Assembly: GCA_019745555.1 (NCBI GenBank)
Contig: JAIESX010000001.1
Span: 248,001 to 312,000 of the forward strand
Length of the DNA: 64,000 nucleotides
Reading direction: 5' to 3'
Origin: Burkholderiaceae bacterium
Lineage (GTDB): Bacteria; Pseudomonadota; Gammaproteobacteria; Burkholderiales; Burkholderiaceae_C
Shown here: piece by piece, positions 1 to 9,736 of the stretch
How the letters are laid out: every line of letters begins with the position of its first letter
How positions within the stretch are numbered: the stretch's first letter is position 1
Made by a program: the position numbers and the translations under genes
The notes under the pieces: model-generated
Database searches by the model: none
Told to the model about the DNA's origin: nothing
The model's input: only the letters and a program-made list of their open reading frames with translations

Positions 1-789
1 GCCGGCCAGCGGCGCCACGAAGGCCAGGCGCAGGCGGCCCTGGCCGTCGCGCCAGGGTCCGGCGCGACGCGGCTCGCCCACCGTCAGCGCGCGCAGGATT
101 TCCAGGTGCAGGGTGGGCTCGGTGTAGGGCGCATCGTCGGGGCGGCTCAGCAGGCGGTCGGGCTCGTTGCTGTCGAAGGCGCGACGGCCCTGGGCGTCGA
201 CGATCTCGATGTGCGGGAAGACGGCGCGCGAGTCCTTGACGAAACTGGCCAGGAACTGCTGCAGGCGCAGCGCGGAAGTCGGATCACCTCGCTCCCGCCA
301 CAGCAGCCACTGTTGCCGCAAAGAAAAGGAGCGCTGGGCCCAGGCGGCATCGGACAGGCGCTCCTGGTGCCAGGTCCATAGCTCGCGCGACTTCGACTCG
401 GAGATGGCCAGCAGCTGGGTGTAGGCTTTTCCCTTTTCCTCGCGCAGGCCGTTCCATATTGCCAGTACCACCAGCGCGACGATGGCTGCCGCAAGCAATG
501 CGAAGATGGCCAGCGGGCGGCGCCGCAGCGCCGCCCGGTCCGCCACGGATTCGGTCGGCTGGACCTCGCCGCGCAGCATGACGTAGAGCAGGGCCGAGGT
601 GACCGCCACGAAAACCCAGCCCTTGACCGTGCTGGCCAGCAGGATCAGCGACGGGTCATTGAACAGCCAGTCCACCAGCTGGTCCGACAACAGGATCCAG
701 AGCGCCGCGAAGCAGGCATAGACCAGCACCACGGTGATGGCCCGGCGCGGACCGCGGGCTGCAGGGCGGGAGGCCGGAGGCTGGTTCAT
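1..789 (-). CDS. Membrane-anchored signalling protein, N-terminal part (cut by window start)
   Basis: The frame is open from an ATG at 789 to the window edge, giving 263 residues with no stop. The protein starts with a short basic segment, then a membrane helix (about residues 18-37) containing ALWILLSDQLVDWLF, and a second hydrophobic stretch in KGWVFVAVTSALLYVML. This pair is typical of the N-terminus of PAS/GGDEF or sensor-kinase proteins in proteobacteria. A third helix (IFALLAAAIVALVVLAIW) leads into a soluble, probably periplasmic, sensor region. The output domain lies outside the window, so cyclase, phosphodiesterase and histidine kinase all remain possible. It lies 10 bp downstream of the D-lactate dehydrogenase gene on the same strand and may be cotranscribed. 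Confidence 0.7.
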   Translation of the reverse strand, partial: MNQPPASRPAARGPRRAITVVLVYACFAALWILLSDQLVDWLFNDPSLILLASTVKGWVFVAVTSALLYVMLRGEVQPTESVADRAALRRRPLAIFALLAAAIVALVVLAIWNGLREEKGKAYTQLLAISESKSRELWTWHQERLSDAAWAQRSFSLRQQWLLWRERGDPTSALRLQQFLASFVKDSRAVFPHIEIVDAQGRRAFDSNEPDRLLSRPDDAPYTEPTLHLEILRALTVGEPRRAGPWRDGQGRLRLAFVAPLAG

Positions 790-799
790 GCAGCTGTGT

Positions 800-2227
800 T
801 TATAACGCGAAGATCTTGCCCGGGTTCATGATGTTCTGCGGGTCCAGCGCGCGTTTGATGGTGCGCATCATGTCCACCGCGCCGGCGCCGGCCTCATCGA
901 CCAGGAAGCCCATCTTGTGCAGGCCTACGCCGTGCTCGCCGGTGCAGGTGCCGCCGAGACGCAGCGCGCGCTGCACCAGCTGGTGGTTGAGCTGCTCGGC
1001 CAGGGCGCGCTCGGCCGCGCTGTCGGGGTCGATCAGGTAGCCCATGTGGAAGTTGCCGTCGCCTACGTGGCCGACCATGAAATAGGGGATGCCGCTGGCC
1101 TCGACCTCGGCCACGCTCTCGACCACGGCGGTGGCCAGCTGCGAGATGGGCACGCAGGCATCGGTGGTGATGGCGCGGCAGCCCGGGCGCGACTGCAGGC
1201 CCGCGAAATAGGCCATGTGGCGCGCATTCCAGAGGCGGGTGCGCTCCTCGGGTGTGCTGGCCCACTCGAAGGCCTGGCCGCCGAACTCGGCGGCGATCTC
1301 CTGCACGGTCTCGGCCTGCTCCTGCACGCCGGCGGGCGAGCCGTGGAACTCCATCAGCAACATGGCTTCTTCTCGCAGGCTGAGCTTGGAGTGGGCGTTG
1401 ACGGCGCGCACGGTGTTGGCGTCGATCAGCTCCACGCGCGCGATCGGTATGCCCATCTGGATGATCTGGATGGTGGTGCGCACCGCGGCCTCGATGCTGG
1501 GGAAGGAGCAGACGGCCGCCGAGATGGCCTCGGGCAGGGGGTAGAGCTTGAGCGTGATCTCGGTCATCACGCCCAGCGTGCCTTCGCTGCCGACGAAGAG
1601 GCGCGTGAGGTCGTAGCCTGCGCTGCTCTTCTTGGCGCGGGTGCCGGTTCGGATCACCTCGCCGCTGGCCGTGACGACTTCCAGCGCCAGCACATTCTCA
1701 CGCATGGTGCCGTAGCGCACGGCATTGGTGCCGGAAGCGCGCGTGGCGCACATGCCGCCCAGGCTGGCGTCGGCGCCCGGGTCGATGGGGAAGAAGAGCC
1801 CCGTGTTCTTGATCTCGTCGTTGAGCTGCTTGCGCGTCACGCCGGGTTGCACGGTGACCGTCAGATCCTCGGCGTTGACCGAGAGCACCTTGTTCATGCG
1901 GCTCACGTCCACGCTGATGCCGCCCTCGATGGCCAGCAGGTGGCCTTCGAGCGAGGAGCCCACGCCATAGGGGATCACGGGCACGGCGTGCTGGCTGGCC
2001 AGGCGCACGGCCTCGGCCACCTCGGCCGTGCTTTCGGCAAAGACCACGGCCGCAGGCGGCGGCACGGTGGTGTAGGCCGATTCGTCGCGGCCGTGCTGCT
2101 CGCGCACGGCCAGGGCGGTGGAGCAGCGCTCGCCGAAGCGGGCCTTGAGGGCCTCGACCAGGGCCGAGGGTACGGGGCGCTGGTGCGCCTCGGGCTGCAG
2201 CTGGCTGGAAGACGTGGGTGCGTTCAT
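800..2227 (-). CDS. dld: FAD-linked D-lactate dehydrogenase (cytochrome-type, LDHD family)
   Basis: This 475-residue flavoprotein is expected to oxidise D-lactate, or a related D-2-hydroxy acid, to the 2-oxo acid and pass electrons to the respiratory chain. The N-terminal FAD_binding_4 domain shows PYGVGSSLEGH and a GADASLGGM..ASGTNAVRYG region; the C-terminal FAD-oxidase domain carries VGHVGDGNFH and GEHGVGLHK, the metal/substrate motifs of LDHD-type enzymes. Glycolate oxidase GlcD usually has DGNLH there, so I prefer lactate. The ATG at 2227 is chosen because GGAGAG lies just upstream and the conserved domain begins shortly after; an upstream in-frame extension would run into the divergent cobalamin adenosyltransferase gene. 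Substrate is inferred from family motifs only. Confidence 0.8.
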   Translation of the reverse strand: MNAPTSSSQLQPEAHQRPVPSALVEALKARFGERCSTALAVREQHGRDESAYTTVPPPAAVVFAESTAEVAEAVRLASQHAVPVIPYGVGSSLEGHLLAIEGGISVDVSRMNKVLSVNAEDLTVTVQPGVTRKQLNDEIKNTGLFFPIDPGADASLGGMCATRASGTNAVRYGTMRENVLALEVVTASGEVIRTGTRAKKSSAGYDLTRLFVGSEGTLGVMTEITLKLYPLPEAISAAVCSFPSIEAAVRTTIQIIQMGIPIARVELIDANTVRAVNAHSKLSLREEAMLLMEFHGSPAGVQEQAETVQEIAAEFGGQAFEWASTPEERTRLWNARHMAYFAGLQSRPGCRAITTDACVPISQLATAVVESVAEVEASGIPYFMVGHVGDGNFHMGYLIDPDSAAERALAEQLNHQLVQRALRLGGTCTGEHGVGLHKMGFLVDEAGAGAVDMMRTIKRALDPQNIMNPGKIFAL

Positions 2228-2342
2228 GGTGCTCTCCGGGCAGACGACCCTGCGGCGGGCAGGGTGGGGAATAATGTCCCGATTGTGCGCCCGGAAGCGG
2301 TCCGGGTGCTGTGAGTCCTCATTCTCTTCCAAGGTTGCCAAG

Positions 2343-2900
2343 ATGGGAAATCGCCTGACACAGATCGCCACCCGCACGGGGGACCAGGGTACGACCGGCC
2401 TGGGTGACAACCAGCGCGTCTCCAAGAACAGTCTGCGCGTGCACGCGATGGGCGAGGTGGACGAGCTCAACTCCCACATCGGCCTGCTGCTCTGCGAGGA
2501 GATGCCCGCCGACGTGCGCACTCTGCTGGTGGAGATTCAGCACCAGCTTTTCAATCTGGGCGGCGAGCTGTCCATCCCCGGCTACGAGCTGCTCAAGCCC
2601 GAGGCCGTATTGGCCCTGGACCAGGCGCTGGCGACCTACAACGAGCAGCTGCCGCGCCTGCAGGAGTTCATCCTGCCCGCGGGCTCGCGCGCCGCAGCCC
2701 AGGCGCACGTCTGCCGCACCGTGGCGCGCCGTGCCGAGCGCGCCCTCGTGGCCCTGGGCAACGAGGAGGCCATCAAGGATGCCCCGCGCCAGTACCTCAA
2801 CCGCCTCTCGGACCTGATGTTCGTGCTGGCACGCGTGCTCAACCGCATGAATGGCGGCGACGATGTGTACTGGAAGAGCGAGCGCATGCAGCAGGGCTGA
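2343..2900 (+). CDS. pduO: Cob(I)alamin adenosyltransferase, PduO type
   Basis: This 185-residue enzyme transfers the adenosyl group of ATP to cob(I)alamin to make coenzyme B12. The N-terminal ATP-binding motif TRTGDQGTTGLGD (about residues 10-22) and the C-terminal helix with QYLNRLSDLMFVLARVLN are family signatures, and the length is normal. It is divergent from the D-lactate dehydrogenase gene across about 115 bp. The window also encodes cobalamin-dependent methionine synthase, but that enzyme uses methylcobalamin, so this gene more likely serves an adenosylcobalamin enzyme elsewhere. Confidence 0.9.
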   Translation: MGNRLTQIATRTGDQGTTGLGDNQRVSKNSLRVHAMGEVDELNSHIGLLLCEEMPADVRTLLVEIQHQLFNLGGELSIPGYELLKPEAVLALDQALATYNEQLPRLQEFILPAGSRAAAQAHVCRTVARRAERALVALGNEEAIKDAPRQYLNRLSDLMFVLARVLNRMNGGDDVYWKSERMQQG

Positions 2901-3213
2901 GCGCCTGGGGTTGCTGCTCGGCCTGCTGCTCACGGCGCCGTCATTGCTGGCCGCCACGGCCCGCTACCGCTGCGAGGCGGTTTACCTGCCGGCGCGCAGC
3001 ACCTGGGTGCGCAACGTGGAGATCGAGCATGACGCCCGTCGCGTCCTGGCCCTGCGCATCGACGGCGTGCCGGTCCACAGTTTTGCGGTCGACGGCACCG
3101 TGCTCCGTACCGCGCTGGACAACGAGCGCATCGTGCTGAATACGGCGAGCGGTCGGTGGCAGAGCGATTTCCGGGGCCTGGCCCAGGCGCAGGGACGCTG
3201 CGATCGCGAATGA
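2863..3213 (+). CDS. Small secreted hypothetical protein
   Basis: Not recognised. The frame encodes about 116 residues from the ATG at 2863 (an ATG at 2851 would add four). It overlaps the 3' end of the adenosyltransferase gene in another frame, which suggests translational coupling. A hydrophobic stretch GLLLGLLLTAPSLLAATA looks like a signal peptide with cleavage near ATA. The mature part of about 85 residues is rich in short beta-like segments and has two cysteines (RYRCEAVYL near its start, GRCDRE at the C-terminus) that could form a disulfide in the periplasm. No function can be assigned. Confidence 0.6.
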   Translation: MCTGRASACSRAERLGLLLGLLLTAPSLLAATARYRCEAVYLPARSTWVRNVEIEHDARRVLALRIDGVPVHSFAVDGTVLRTALDNERIVLNTASGRWQSDFRGLAQAQGRCDRE

Positions 3214-3234
3214 AAAAACCCGCCGGAAGGCGGG
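3213..3234 (-). terminator. Rho-independent terminator of uraA
   Basis: Read on the minus strand, a perfect 6-bp GC stem (CCCGCC / GGCGGG) with a 4-nt loop is followed by six T residues, 22 bases after the uraA stop codon. The plus strand has no T tract, so it serves uraA and not the small secreted protein gene. Confidence 0.85.
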
Positions 3235-3255
3235 CTGATCTGAAGGGAGCGTCGC

Positions 3256-4542
3256 TCAGCGCTTGCGGTTCAGCAGTGCGTACAGCAGGATGGCGCCGAA
3301 GGTCGCGGTCCCGATGCCGCCCAGCGCAAACTGGCCAAACTTCAGCGTGAAGTCACCCGTGCCCAGCACCAGGGTGATGGCGGCGACGATGAGGTTCTTG
3401 TTCTCGCTGAAGTCCACCTTGTTGTCGACCCAGATCTTGGCGCCGGCAATCGCGATCAGGCCGAAGACCACGATGGACACGCCGCCCATGACGGGCAGGG
3501 GGATGGCCTGGATCACGGCGCCGAACTTGGGCGAGAAGCCCAGCAGCACGGCGATGGCCGCGGCCACGACAAAGATGGCCGTGGAGTAGATCTTGGCCGC
3601 GGCCATGACACCGATGTTTTCGGCGTAGGTGGTCACGCCCGTGCCACCGGCCGAGCCGCTGACCATGGTGGCCACGCCGTCGCCGATGAAGGCCTTGCCC
3701 ATGTACTGGTCCAGGTTCCTGCCCGTCATGGCCGTCACGGCTTTGATGTGGCCCAGGTTCTCGGCGACCAGGATGATGGCCACGGGGGCGATCAGCAGCA
3801 TGGCGTTGGCCTCGAACACCGGGGCGGCGAAGTTGGGCAGGCCGAACCAGGCGGCGTTGGCGATGCCGCTGAGATCCATGGGCTTGCCCAGACCGAAGCC
3901 GTTGGTGAGGATGGCGTAGATGATGGAGGCGACGATCAGGCCGACGAGGATCAGCAGGCGCTGGACCATGCCCTTGGTGAGCACAGCCACCAGGCCCACG
4001 CTGACGAAGGTGACGAGCTGCATCCAGGAGTCGAAGTTGCTGGCCGCCATGTTCTTGACGGGGATGCCGGCGAGGTTCAGGCCGATCACGGCCACCACAG
4101 CGCCGGTAACGACCGGGGGCATGAAGCGTTCGATCCAGCCCGTGCCGATGGCCTGGACGATGACGCCGATCAGCGTGTACACCACGCCGCAGGCGATGAT
4201 GCCGCCCAGGGCCACGCCGATGTTGGCGTTGGCACCCTTGCCAGCGTAGGCCGTGGCCGCGATCACCACGCCGATGAAGGCGAAGCTCGATCCCAGGTAG
4301 CTCGGCACCTTGCCCCCCGTGATGAAGAAGAAGATCAGCGTGCCGATGCCGCTCATCAGGATGGCGATGTTGGGGTCGAAGCCCATGAGGATGGGGGCGA
4401 GCACGGTGGCGCCGAACATGGCGATCACGTGCTGCACGCCCATGACGGCCGTCTGCGGCCAGGGCAGGCGCTCGTCGGGGGCGATCACGCCACCCTGCTG
4501 CAGCACGCTGGCGTTCTTTTCGGTCCATTGAAACAGACTCAT
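3256..4542 (-). CDS. uraA: Uracil permease (NCS2 family)
   Basis: This 428-residue inner-membrane symporter should import uracil. It is hydrophobic throughout with NCS2 features: GVQHVIAMFGATVLAPILMG near the start, the GSSFAFIGVV loop, and a conserved glutamate in LVAENLGHIKAV. The start at 4542 is preceded by AAGGAG at good spacing. It is transcribed divergently from upp (uracil phosphoribosyltransferase), so uptake and phosphoribosylation of uracil are encoded side by side; that neighbourhood favours uracil over xanthine as substrate. A strong hairpin terminator follows the gene. Confidence 0.9.
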   Translation of the reverse strand: MSLFQWTEKNASVLQQGGVIAPDERLPWPQTAVMGVQHVIAMFGATVLAPILMGFDPNIAILMSGIGTLIFFFITGGKVPSYLGSSFAFIGVVIAATAYAGKGANANIGVALGGIIACGVVYTLIGVIVQAIGTGWIERFMPPVVTGAVVAVIGLNLAGIPVKNMAASNFDSWMQLVTFVSVGLVAVLTKGMVQRLLILVGLIVASIIYAILTNGFGLGKPMDLSGIANAAWFGLPNFAAPVFEANAMLLIAPVAIILVAENLGHIKAVTAMTGRNLDQYMGKAFIGDGVATMVSGSAGGTGVTTYAENIGVMAAAKIYSTAIFVVAAAIAVLLGFSPKFGAVIQAIPLPVMGGVSIVVFGLIAIAGAKIWVDNKVDFSENKNLIVAAITLVLGTGDFTLKFGQFALGGIGTATFGAILLYALLNRKR

Positions 4543-4674
4543 GCGGGGACTCCTTGAAAACGGGGGTGCCGCGATGCTAAGTGGGCGGGGACACGCCGTC
4601 CAGCGCGGACGTGGCAGGGCGCAAAATACGGCAAGATTCGCGTTGTTTTTCAACCTCTCGCAGGATTCCCGAAC

Positions 4675-5328
<654 letters not shown>

Positions 5329-5348
5329 CAACGCCCCGCCGCCCGGCC

Positions 5349-5837
<489 letters not shown>

Positions 5838-5953
5838 AACCTGCAGGTTTTCACGCAATTCCGGTCGGTGTCGTCGGCAACATGGGCGACTGAGCGCGCG
5901 CGGCTGCGAATTCGGTTAATCTGGGCGCCACATCATGGACGAGGGGGTGCGAC

Positions 5954-6979
5954 ATGAGCGGGCGCAGGGGGTTTCTCATGCGGGCCGGGCAGCTGGCGGC
6001 GGCCTGGGCCGGACCAGGCCTGGTGCACGCCAGTGTGGTGCAGCGCGTGACACTGGCCGTGCCCGGACCGGGCAACCTGCTCTTTCTGCCACTCGCCCTG
6101 GCGCCGCGCATCGGCGCCGACCGTGCCGAGGGCTTGAGCTTTGACATCCTGCATGTCGGGGGCGGCCCCCAGGCCATCCGCTCGATGCTGGAACTCAACT
6201 GTGACTTCGCCGCCGCCGGGCTGTCGGCGCTGGCCCTGCAAAGACACAACGGCAAGCCGGTGCGCTGCATCGTGGGCATGACGCGTGTTCCCGCCTACAC
6301 CTTGCTGGTGCGCAGCGATCTCCGTGCCCAGGTGCGGCAGATCTCCGACTTGCGCGGCCGGGTCGTCGGGGTCAAGGGCCATGTGCCCGGCGGGCGCTCG
6401 ACCTCCCAGCTCTTTGCCGAGTATCTCCTTACGCTGGCTGGCGTCGCGCCAGACCAGGTCAATTACGTGTCGGCGGGCCAGTCCTACGACAGCCAGCACG
6501 CGGCCCTGGCTTCGGGCGCTGTCGATGCGGTGATCGCTGACGAGCCCTTCGCGACGCGGCTGGCCACACAGCAGGTCGCTTTCGTGCTGGCGGATTACCA
6601 TGACATCGAGACCACGCGCCGCCTCATGGGCGGGCTCTTCCTCAATGCCGTGCTGGGCACGCGGGAGGATGTGGTGGCCCAGCGGCCCGAACTCGTGGGC
6701 CAGGTGGTGCGCACGGTGCAACGCAGCCTGGCCTGGATCGGCGGACACACGGCTGAGCAGATGGTCGAGGCGCTCGCACCGGCCCAGGCCGAGGAGCGCG
6801 CCACCTTGCTGGCAGTCCTTCGGCGGCGCAAGACCATCTATGCTCCCGACGGGCGTTTTGTCGGAGAGCAGCTGGCGGCGGTGCAGCGTTTCCTTTATGC
6901 CACCGAGCCGGCGATGAAGTCCCAGGGCTTCCGCCTGGACAGCCTGATCGAGGCCCGCTGGGCCGGACGTACTTCCTGA
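5954..6979 (+). CDS. Periplasmic solute-binding protein, NMT1/SsuA-like
   Basis: This 341-residue protein has a Tat-like signal (GRRGFLMRAG followed by a hydrophobic stretch ending VHA) and a periplasmic-binding fold of the NMT1/THI5/SsuA type: an SMLELNCDFAAAG segment, ISDLRGRVVGVKGHVPGG, and GAVDAVIADEPFATRL are typical of that group. No ABC permease or ATPase gene is near. The next gene, 15 bp downstream on the same strand, encodes a membrane PAS-GGDEF-EAL protein with a large periplasmic region. I infer that this protein is a ligand-sensing partner for that signalling protein and not a transport component. The ligand is unknown. Confidence 0.82.
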   Translation: MSGRRGFLMRAGQLAAAWAGPGLVHASVVQRVTLAVPGPGNLLFLPLALAPRIGADRAEGLSFDILHVGGGPQAIRSMLELNCDFAAAGLSALALQRHNGKPVRCIVGMTRVPAYTLLVRSDLRAQVRQISDLRGRVVGVKGHVPGGRSTSQLFAEYLLTLAGVAPDQVNYVSAGQSYDSQHAALASGAVDAVIADEPFATRLATQQVAFVLADYHDIETTRRLMGGLFLNAVLGTREDVVAQRPELVGQVVRTVQRSLAWIGGHTAEQMVEALAPAQAEERATLLAVLRRRKTIYAPDGRFVGEQLAAVQRFLYATEPAMKSQGFRLDSLIEARWAGRTS

Positions 6980-6994
6980 GGCCGGGCCAGGACG

Positions 6995-9736
6995 ATGGCA
7001 TCGCCCGCGCTTCCTCCGCCCCCAGCTGACCGCGACTCCGCCGGGCGCGGCCAGCCCACCCCCTACAGCTTGCAGCGCCAGCTCGTCGTGCGCTTTGCCC
7101 TGGTCTTCCTGCTGGTTACCTTCAGCGGCAGCCTGCTGGTGCTGCTGGGCTACCAGACCCTGGCGCAGCAGACCCAGAAGCGCAGTGCCGACGAGGCCGC
7201 GCAGTATGTGGCGCGCCGGTACCAGACGCAGCAGGACTACTGGGTACGCAATGCCGACGAGGTGAAGGCGCAGATCGACTACATGCGGGTCTTCGCCGGC
7301 CAGGATATGCGCGGCAACTGGCTGCGTCTGCGGGCCTATTTCGCCGCGCTCGAGGGCAAGCTGGACCGCTTTCCGTCCGGTGCGGTACTCGATCCGGGCG
7401 GGCAGCCGGTGTTCCATTACGGGCCCGAGGGCGAGGCCTTGCAGCGCCGCTTCATGGCTGACGCCACGCTGCCGCGCTGGTTTCACAGCGAGGCGCGCCG
7501 CACCCTGTATGAGATGGTTTCCGTGCCTCTTTGGCTGGGGCGCCAGGGGCAAGGCCGCCTGGTGCTGCTGCAGCCGGTGGACAACGGCGTGCTGCGCCAG
7601 CTCGGCACGCAGGACACGCGCCTGTACCTGGTCCATGAAGGGCGGGTACTGGCCAGCACCGGCGGGGTGCAGGATTATGCGAAACAGCTTGCGACAGACA
7701 TCAGCGGCCCGATCGACGATGAGCATGGCCAGCGGTACGAGCAGCGCGTGGTACCGCTGTTCGAGGCCGGGGGGCCGAACTTGGTCTTGCAGCAGAGGGT
7801 CGTGCGGGTGCTCTCGCCGCCGCTGGTGCTGGCCGGCAGCTTTGCGCTGCTGGCCCTGCTGGCGGCCGTGCTCTGGCTGGTGCTGGGGCGCTGGGCCAGC
7901 CGCCTGGCCGAGCGCGTGGCGTCGCTGCGCAGCGCCAACGCCCGCTTCGCGCGCGAGCACGTGCTGAGTCCGGCGGTGGAACGGGCCCTGGCCCAGGCCC
8001 AGACTGAGCCCGACGAGATTGGCGAGGTGGCCGTGGCCAGCCGCACGCTGATGCAGAGCGTGCTGCAGCACGACGAGGAACATTTTGCCCATCTGCAGAC
8101 CCTGGACATGCTGGAAGAGGGCGTGGTGGAACTTGCCCCCGACGGCCGCTACCTGCGCGCCAGCCCGGGCTGGGCGCGTCTGGCGGGCATCGAGCTGCAG
8201 CCCGGCGCGCTGATCTTCGACCACATCCATCTGGAGGATGTGGAGAACCTGCGACACCAGTTCCTGCAGCTGGCCGAGGGCGAGAAGAACAGCCTGAGCG
8301 GGCGCCTGCGGCTGCGCCGGCCTGATGCCAAAGAGCTGTGGATCGAATACCGCTTCATCTGTGGCACGCGCCGCGGCGGCAGCGTGCGCGGGGTGCTGCG
8401 CGACATCACGCAGAGCTACCAGCTTGAGAAGCACGTGACCCACATGGCCCTGCATGACGCGCTCACGGGCCTGCCCAACCGCGTGCTGCTCGAGGATCGC
8501 TGCAAGATGGCCCTGCGCAGCGCCGAGCGCAACAACCTGACCGTGGCCCTGGGCTTCCTGGACCTGGACCACTTCAAGCATGTCAACGACCAGTTCGGTC
8601 ACAAGACCGGCGACGAGCTGCTGGTGACGCTGGCCACGGCCATGCGCAAATGCCTGCGCGCCGGTGACACGCTGGCACGCTGGGGCGGCGACGAGTTCGT
8701 CGTGCTGCTGCCCGATCTCGGCAGTCAGGCCGATGCCGAGGACGCCATTGCCAAGCTGGCGGCCGTCTGCCAGTCGCCCATCCTGATCGGCGACACCGAG
8801 TTCAACGCCACCTTCAGCATGGGCGTGGCGCTGTACCCGGCCGATGCCAAGAACGTCGAGACCCTGTTGTCGCAGGCGGATCGTGCCATGTTCGCGGCCA
8901 AGCAGCAGGGGCGCAACACCGTGCGCTTTTTCGCCGAGATCGCCCAGCGCGAGGAGGACCGCAAGGCCCTCTACATCCAGAACCGTCTGGCCACGGCCAT
9001 CCGCGAGGGCCGCATCCGCACCTGGTTCCAGCCCATTGTGGACGCGCAGACCCGCCGCGTGGTCAGCTGCGAGGCGCTGGCGCGCTGGCATGACGAGACC
9101 TATGGCTGGGTCTCGCCCGCCACTTTCGTGCCCATGGCGGAGAACCTGGGTCTGATCCGCGAGATGGGCCAGCAGGTCTGGAGGCAGGCCATCGAGAGCC
9201 TGCATCGCTGGCGCGAGCGCGGACTGGACATGCGCATCTCGGTCAACGTCTCGCGGCGCCAGCTCTTCACACCGACTTTCACGGCCGATCTGCTGGAGGA
9301 CTTGGATCGCCTGGCCATCCCGGTGTCGGTCGTCGACCTGGAGATCACCGAGAGCGTGGCCATGGAGGACGCCGAGCACACCGAACGGCGCCTGGCCGAG
9401 CTGTCGGAGGCGGGCTTCGGCATCGCCATCGACGACTTCGGCACCGGCTACTCCTCGCTCTCGCAGCTGCACGACATGCCGGCGAGCAAGATCAAGATCG
9501 ACGTGTCCTTCGTGCGCCGGGCCCAGACCGAGCAGGGCAGCCAGCTGATCCAGGCGGTGGTCAAGATCTCCTCGGCCTTTGGCCTGCAGACCGTGGCCGA
9601 GGGGGTGGAGAGCGAGGACATCGCCCGCGTGCTCACCGGCCAGGGTGTGACCCTCCTGCAGGGCTACCACTTCGGCAAGCCCATGAGCGCCGAGGACTTC
9701 GAGCGTTACCTGGCCGACAACTTCAGTGCGGTCTGA
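6995..9736 (+). CDS. Membrane PAS-GGDEF-EAL c-di-GMP signalling protein
   Basis: This 913-residue protein has a membrane helix near residues 28-52, a periplasmic region of about 220 residues, a second helix near 272-297, a HAMP-like linker, a PAS domain (about 370-480), a GGDEF domain (motif GGDEF at 564-568, inhibitory RAGD at 555-558) and an EAL domain (EAL at 693-695, then NVS, EITES, DDFGTGYSS, KIDVSFV, VAEGVE and QGYHFGKP). All catalytic motifs are intact, so both synthesis and breakdown of c-di-GMP are possible; which dominates cannot be read from sequence. The gene directly follows a periplasmic binding protein gene, suggesting that the receptor controls it. Confidence 0.93.
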   Translation: MASPALPPPPADRDSAGRGQPTPYSLQRQLVVRFALVFLLVTFSGSLLVLLGYQTLAQQTQKRSADEAAQYVARRYQTQQDYWVRNADEVKAQIDYMRVFAGQDMRGNWLRLRAYFAALEGKLDRFPSGAVLDPGGQPVFHYGPEGEALQRRFMADATLPRWFHSEARRTLYEMVSVPLWLGRQGQGRLVLLQPVDNGVLRQLGTQDTRLYLVHEGRVLASTGGVQDYAKQLATDISGPIDDEHGQRYEQRVVPLFEAGGPNLVLQQRVVRVLSPPLVLAGSFALLALLAAVLWLVLGRWASRLAERVASLRSANARFAREHVLSPAVERALAQAQTEPDEIGEVAVASRTLMQSVLQHDEEHFAHLQTLDMLEEGVVELAPDGRYLRASPGWARLAGIELQPGALIFDHIHLEDVENLRHQFLQLAEGEKNSLSGRLRLRRPDAKELWIEYRFICGTRRGGSVRGVLRDITQSYQLEKHVTHMALHDALTGLPNRVLLEDRCKMALRSAERNNLTVALGFLDLDHFKHVNDQFGHKTGDELLVTLATAMRKCLRAGDTLARWGGDEFVVLLPDLGSQADAEDAIAKLAAVCQSPILIGDTEFNATFSMGVALYPADAKNVETLLSQADRAMFAAKQQGRNTVRFFAEIAQREEDRKALYIQNRLATAIREGRIRTWFQPIVDAQTRRVVSCEALARWHDETYGWVSPATFVPMAENLGLIREMGQQVWRQAIESLHRWRERGLDMRISVNVSRRQLFTPTFTADLLEDLDRLAIPVSVVDLEITESVAMEDAEHTERRLAELSEAGFGIAIDDFGTGYSSLSQLHDMPASKIKIDVSFVRRAQTEQGSQLIQAVVKISSAFGLQTVAEGVESEDIARVLTGQGVTLLQGYHFGKPMSAEDFERYLADNFSAV

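Noticed and set aside
800-2227. The FAD enzyme as the missing glycolate oxidase GlcD
   Set aside because: The motifs VGHVGDGNFH and GEHGVGLHK fit D-lactate dehydrogenase; GlcD usually has DGNLH and GEHGIGREK. It is also far from glcEF.
917-2314. Open frame of 465 codons antisense to the D-lactate dehydrogenase gene
   Set aside because: It is a shadow of a well-supported FAD enzyme on the other strand.
5933-9670. Very long open frame antisense to the GGDEF-EAL gene (more than 1,200 codons)
   Set aside because: High-GC genes commonly leave long open frames on the opposite strand. The predicted product is low-complexity, rich in His, Gln, Ala and Gly, with no domain, while the sense strand has complete GGDEF and EAL domains.
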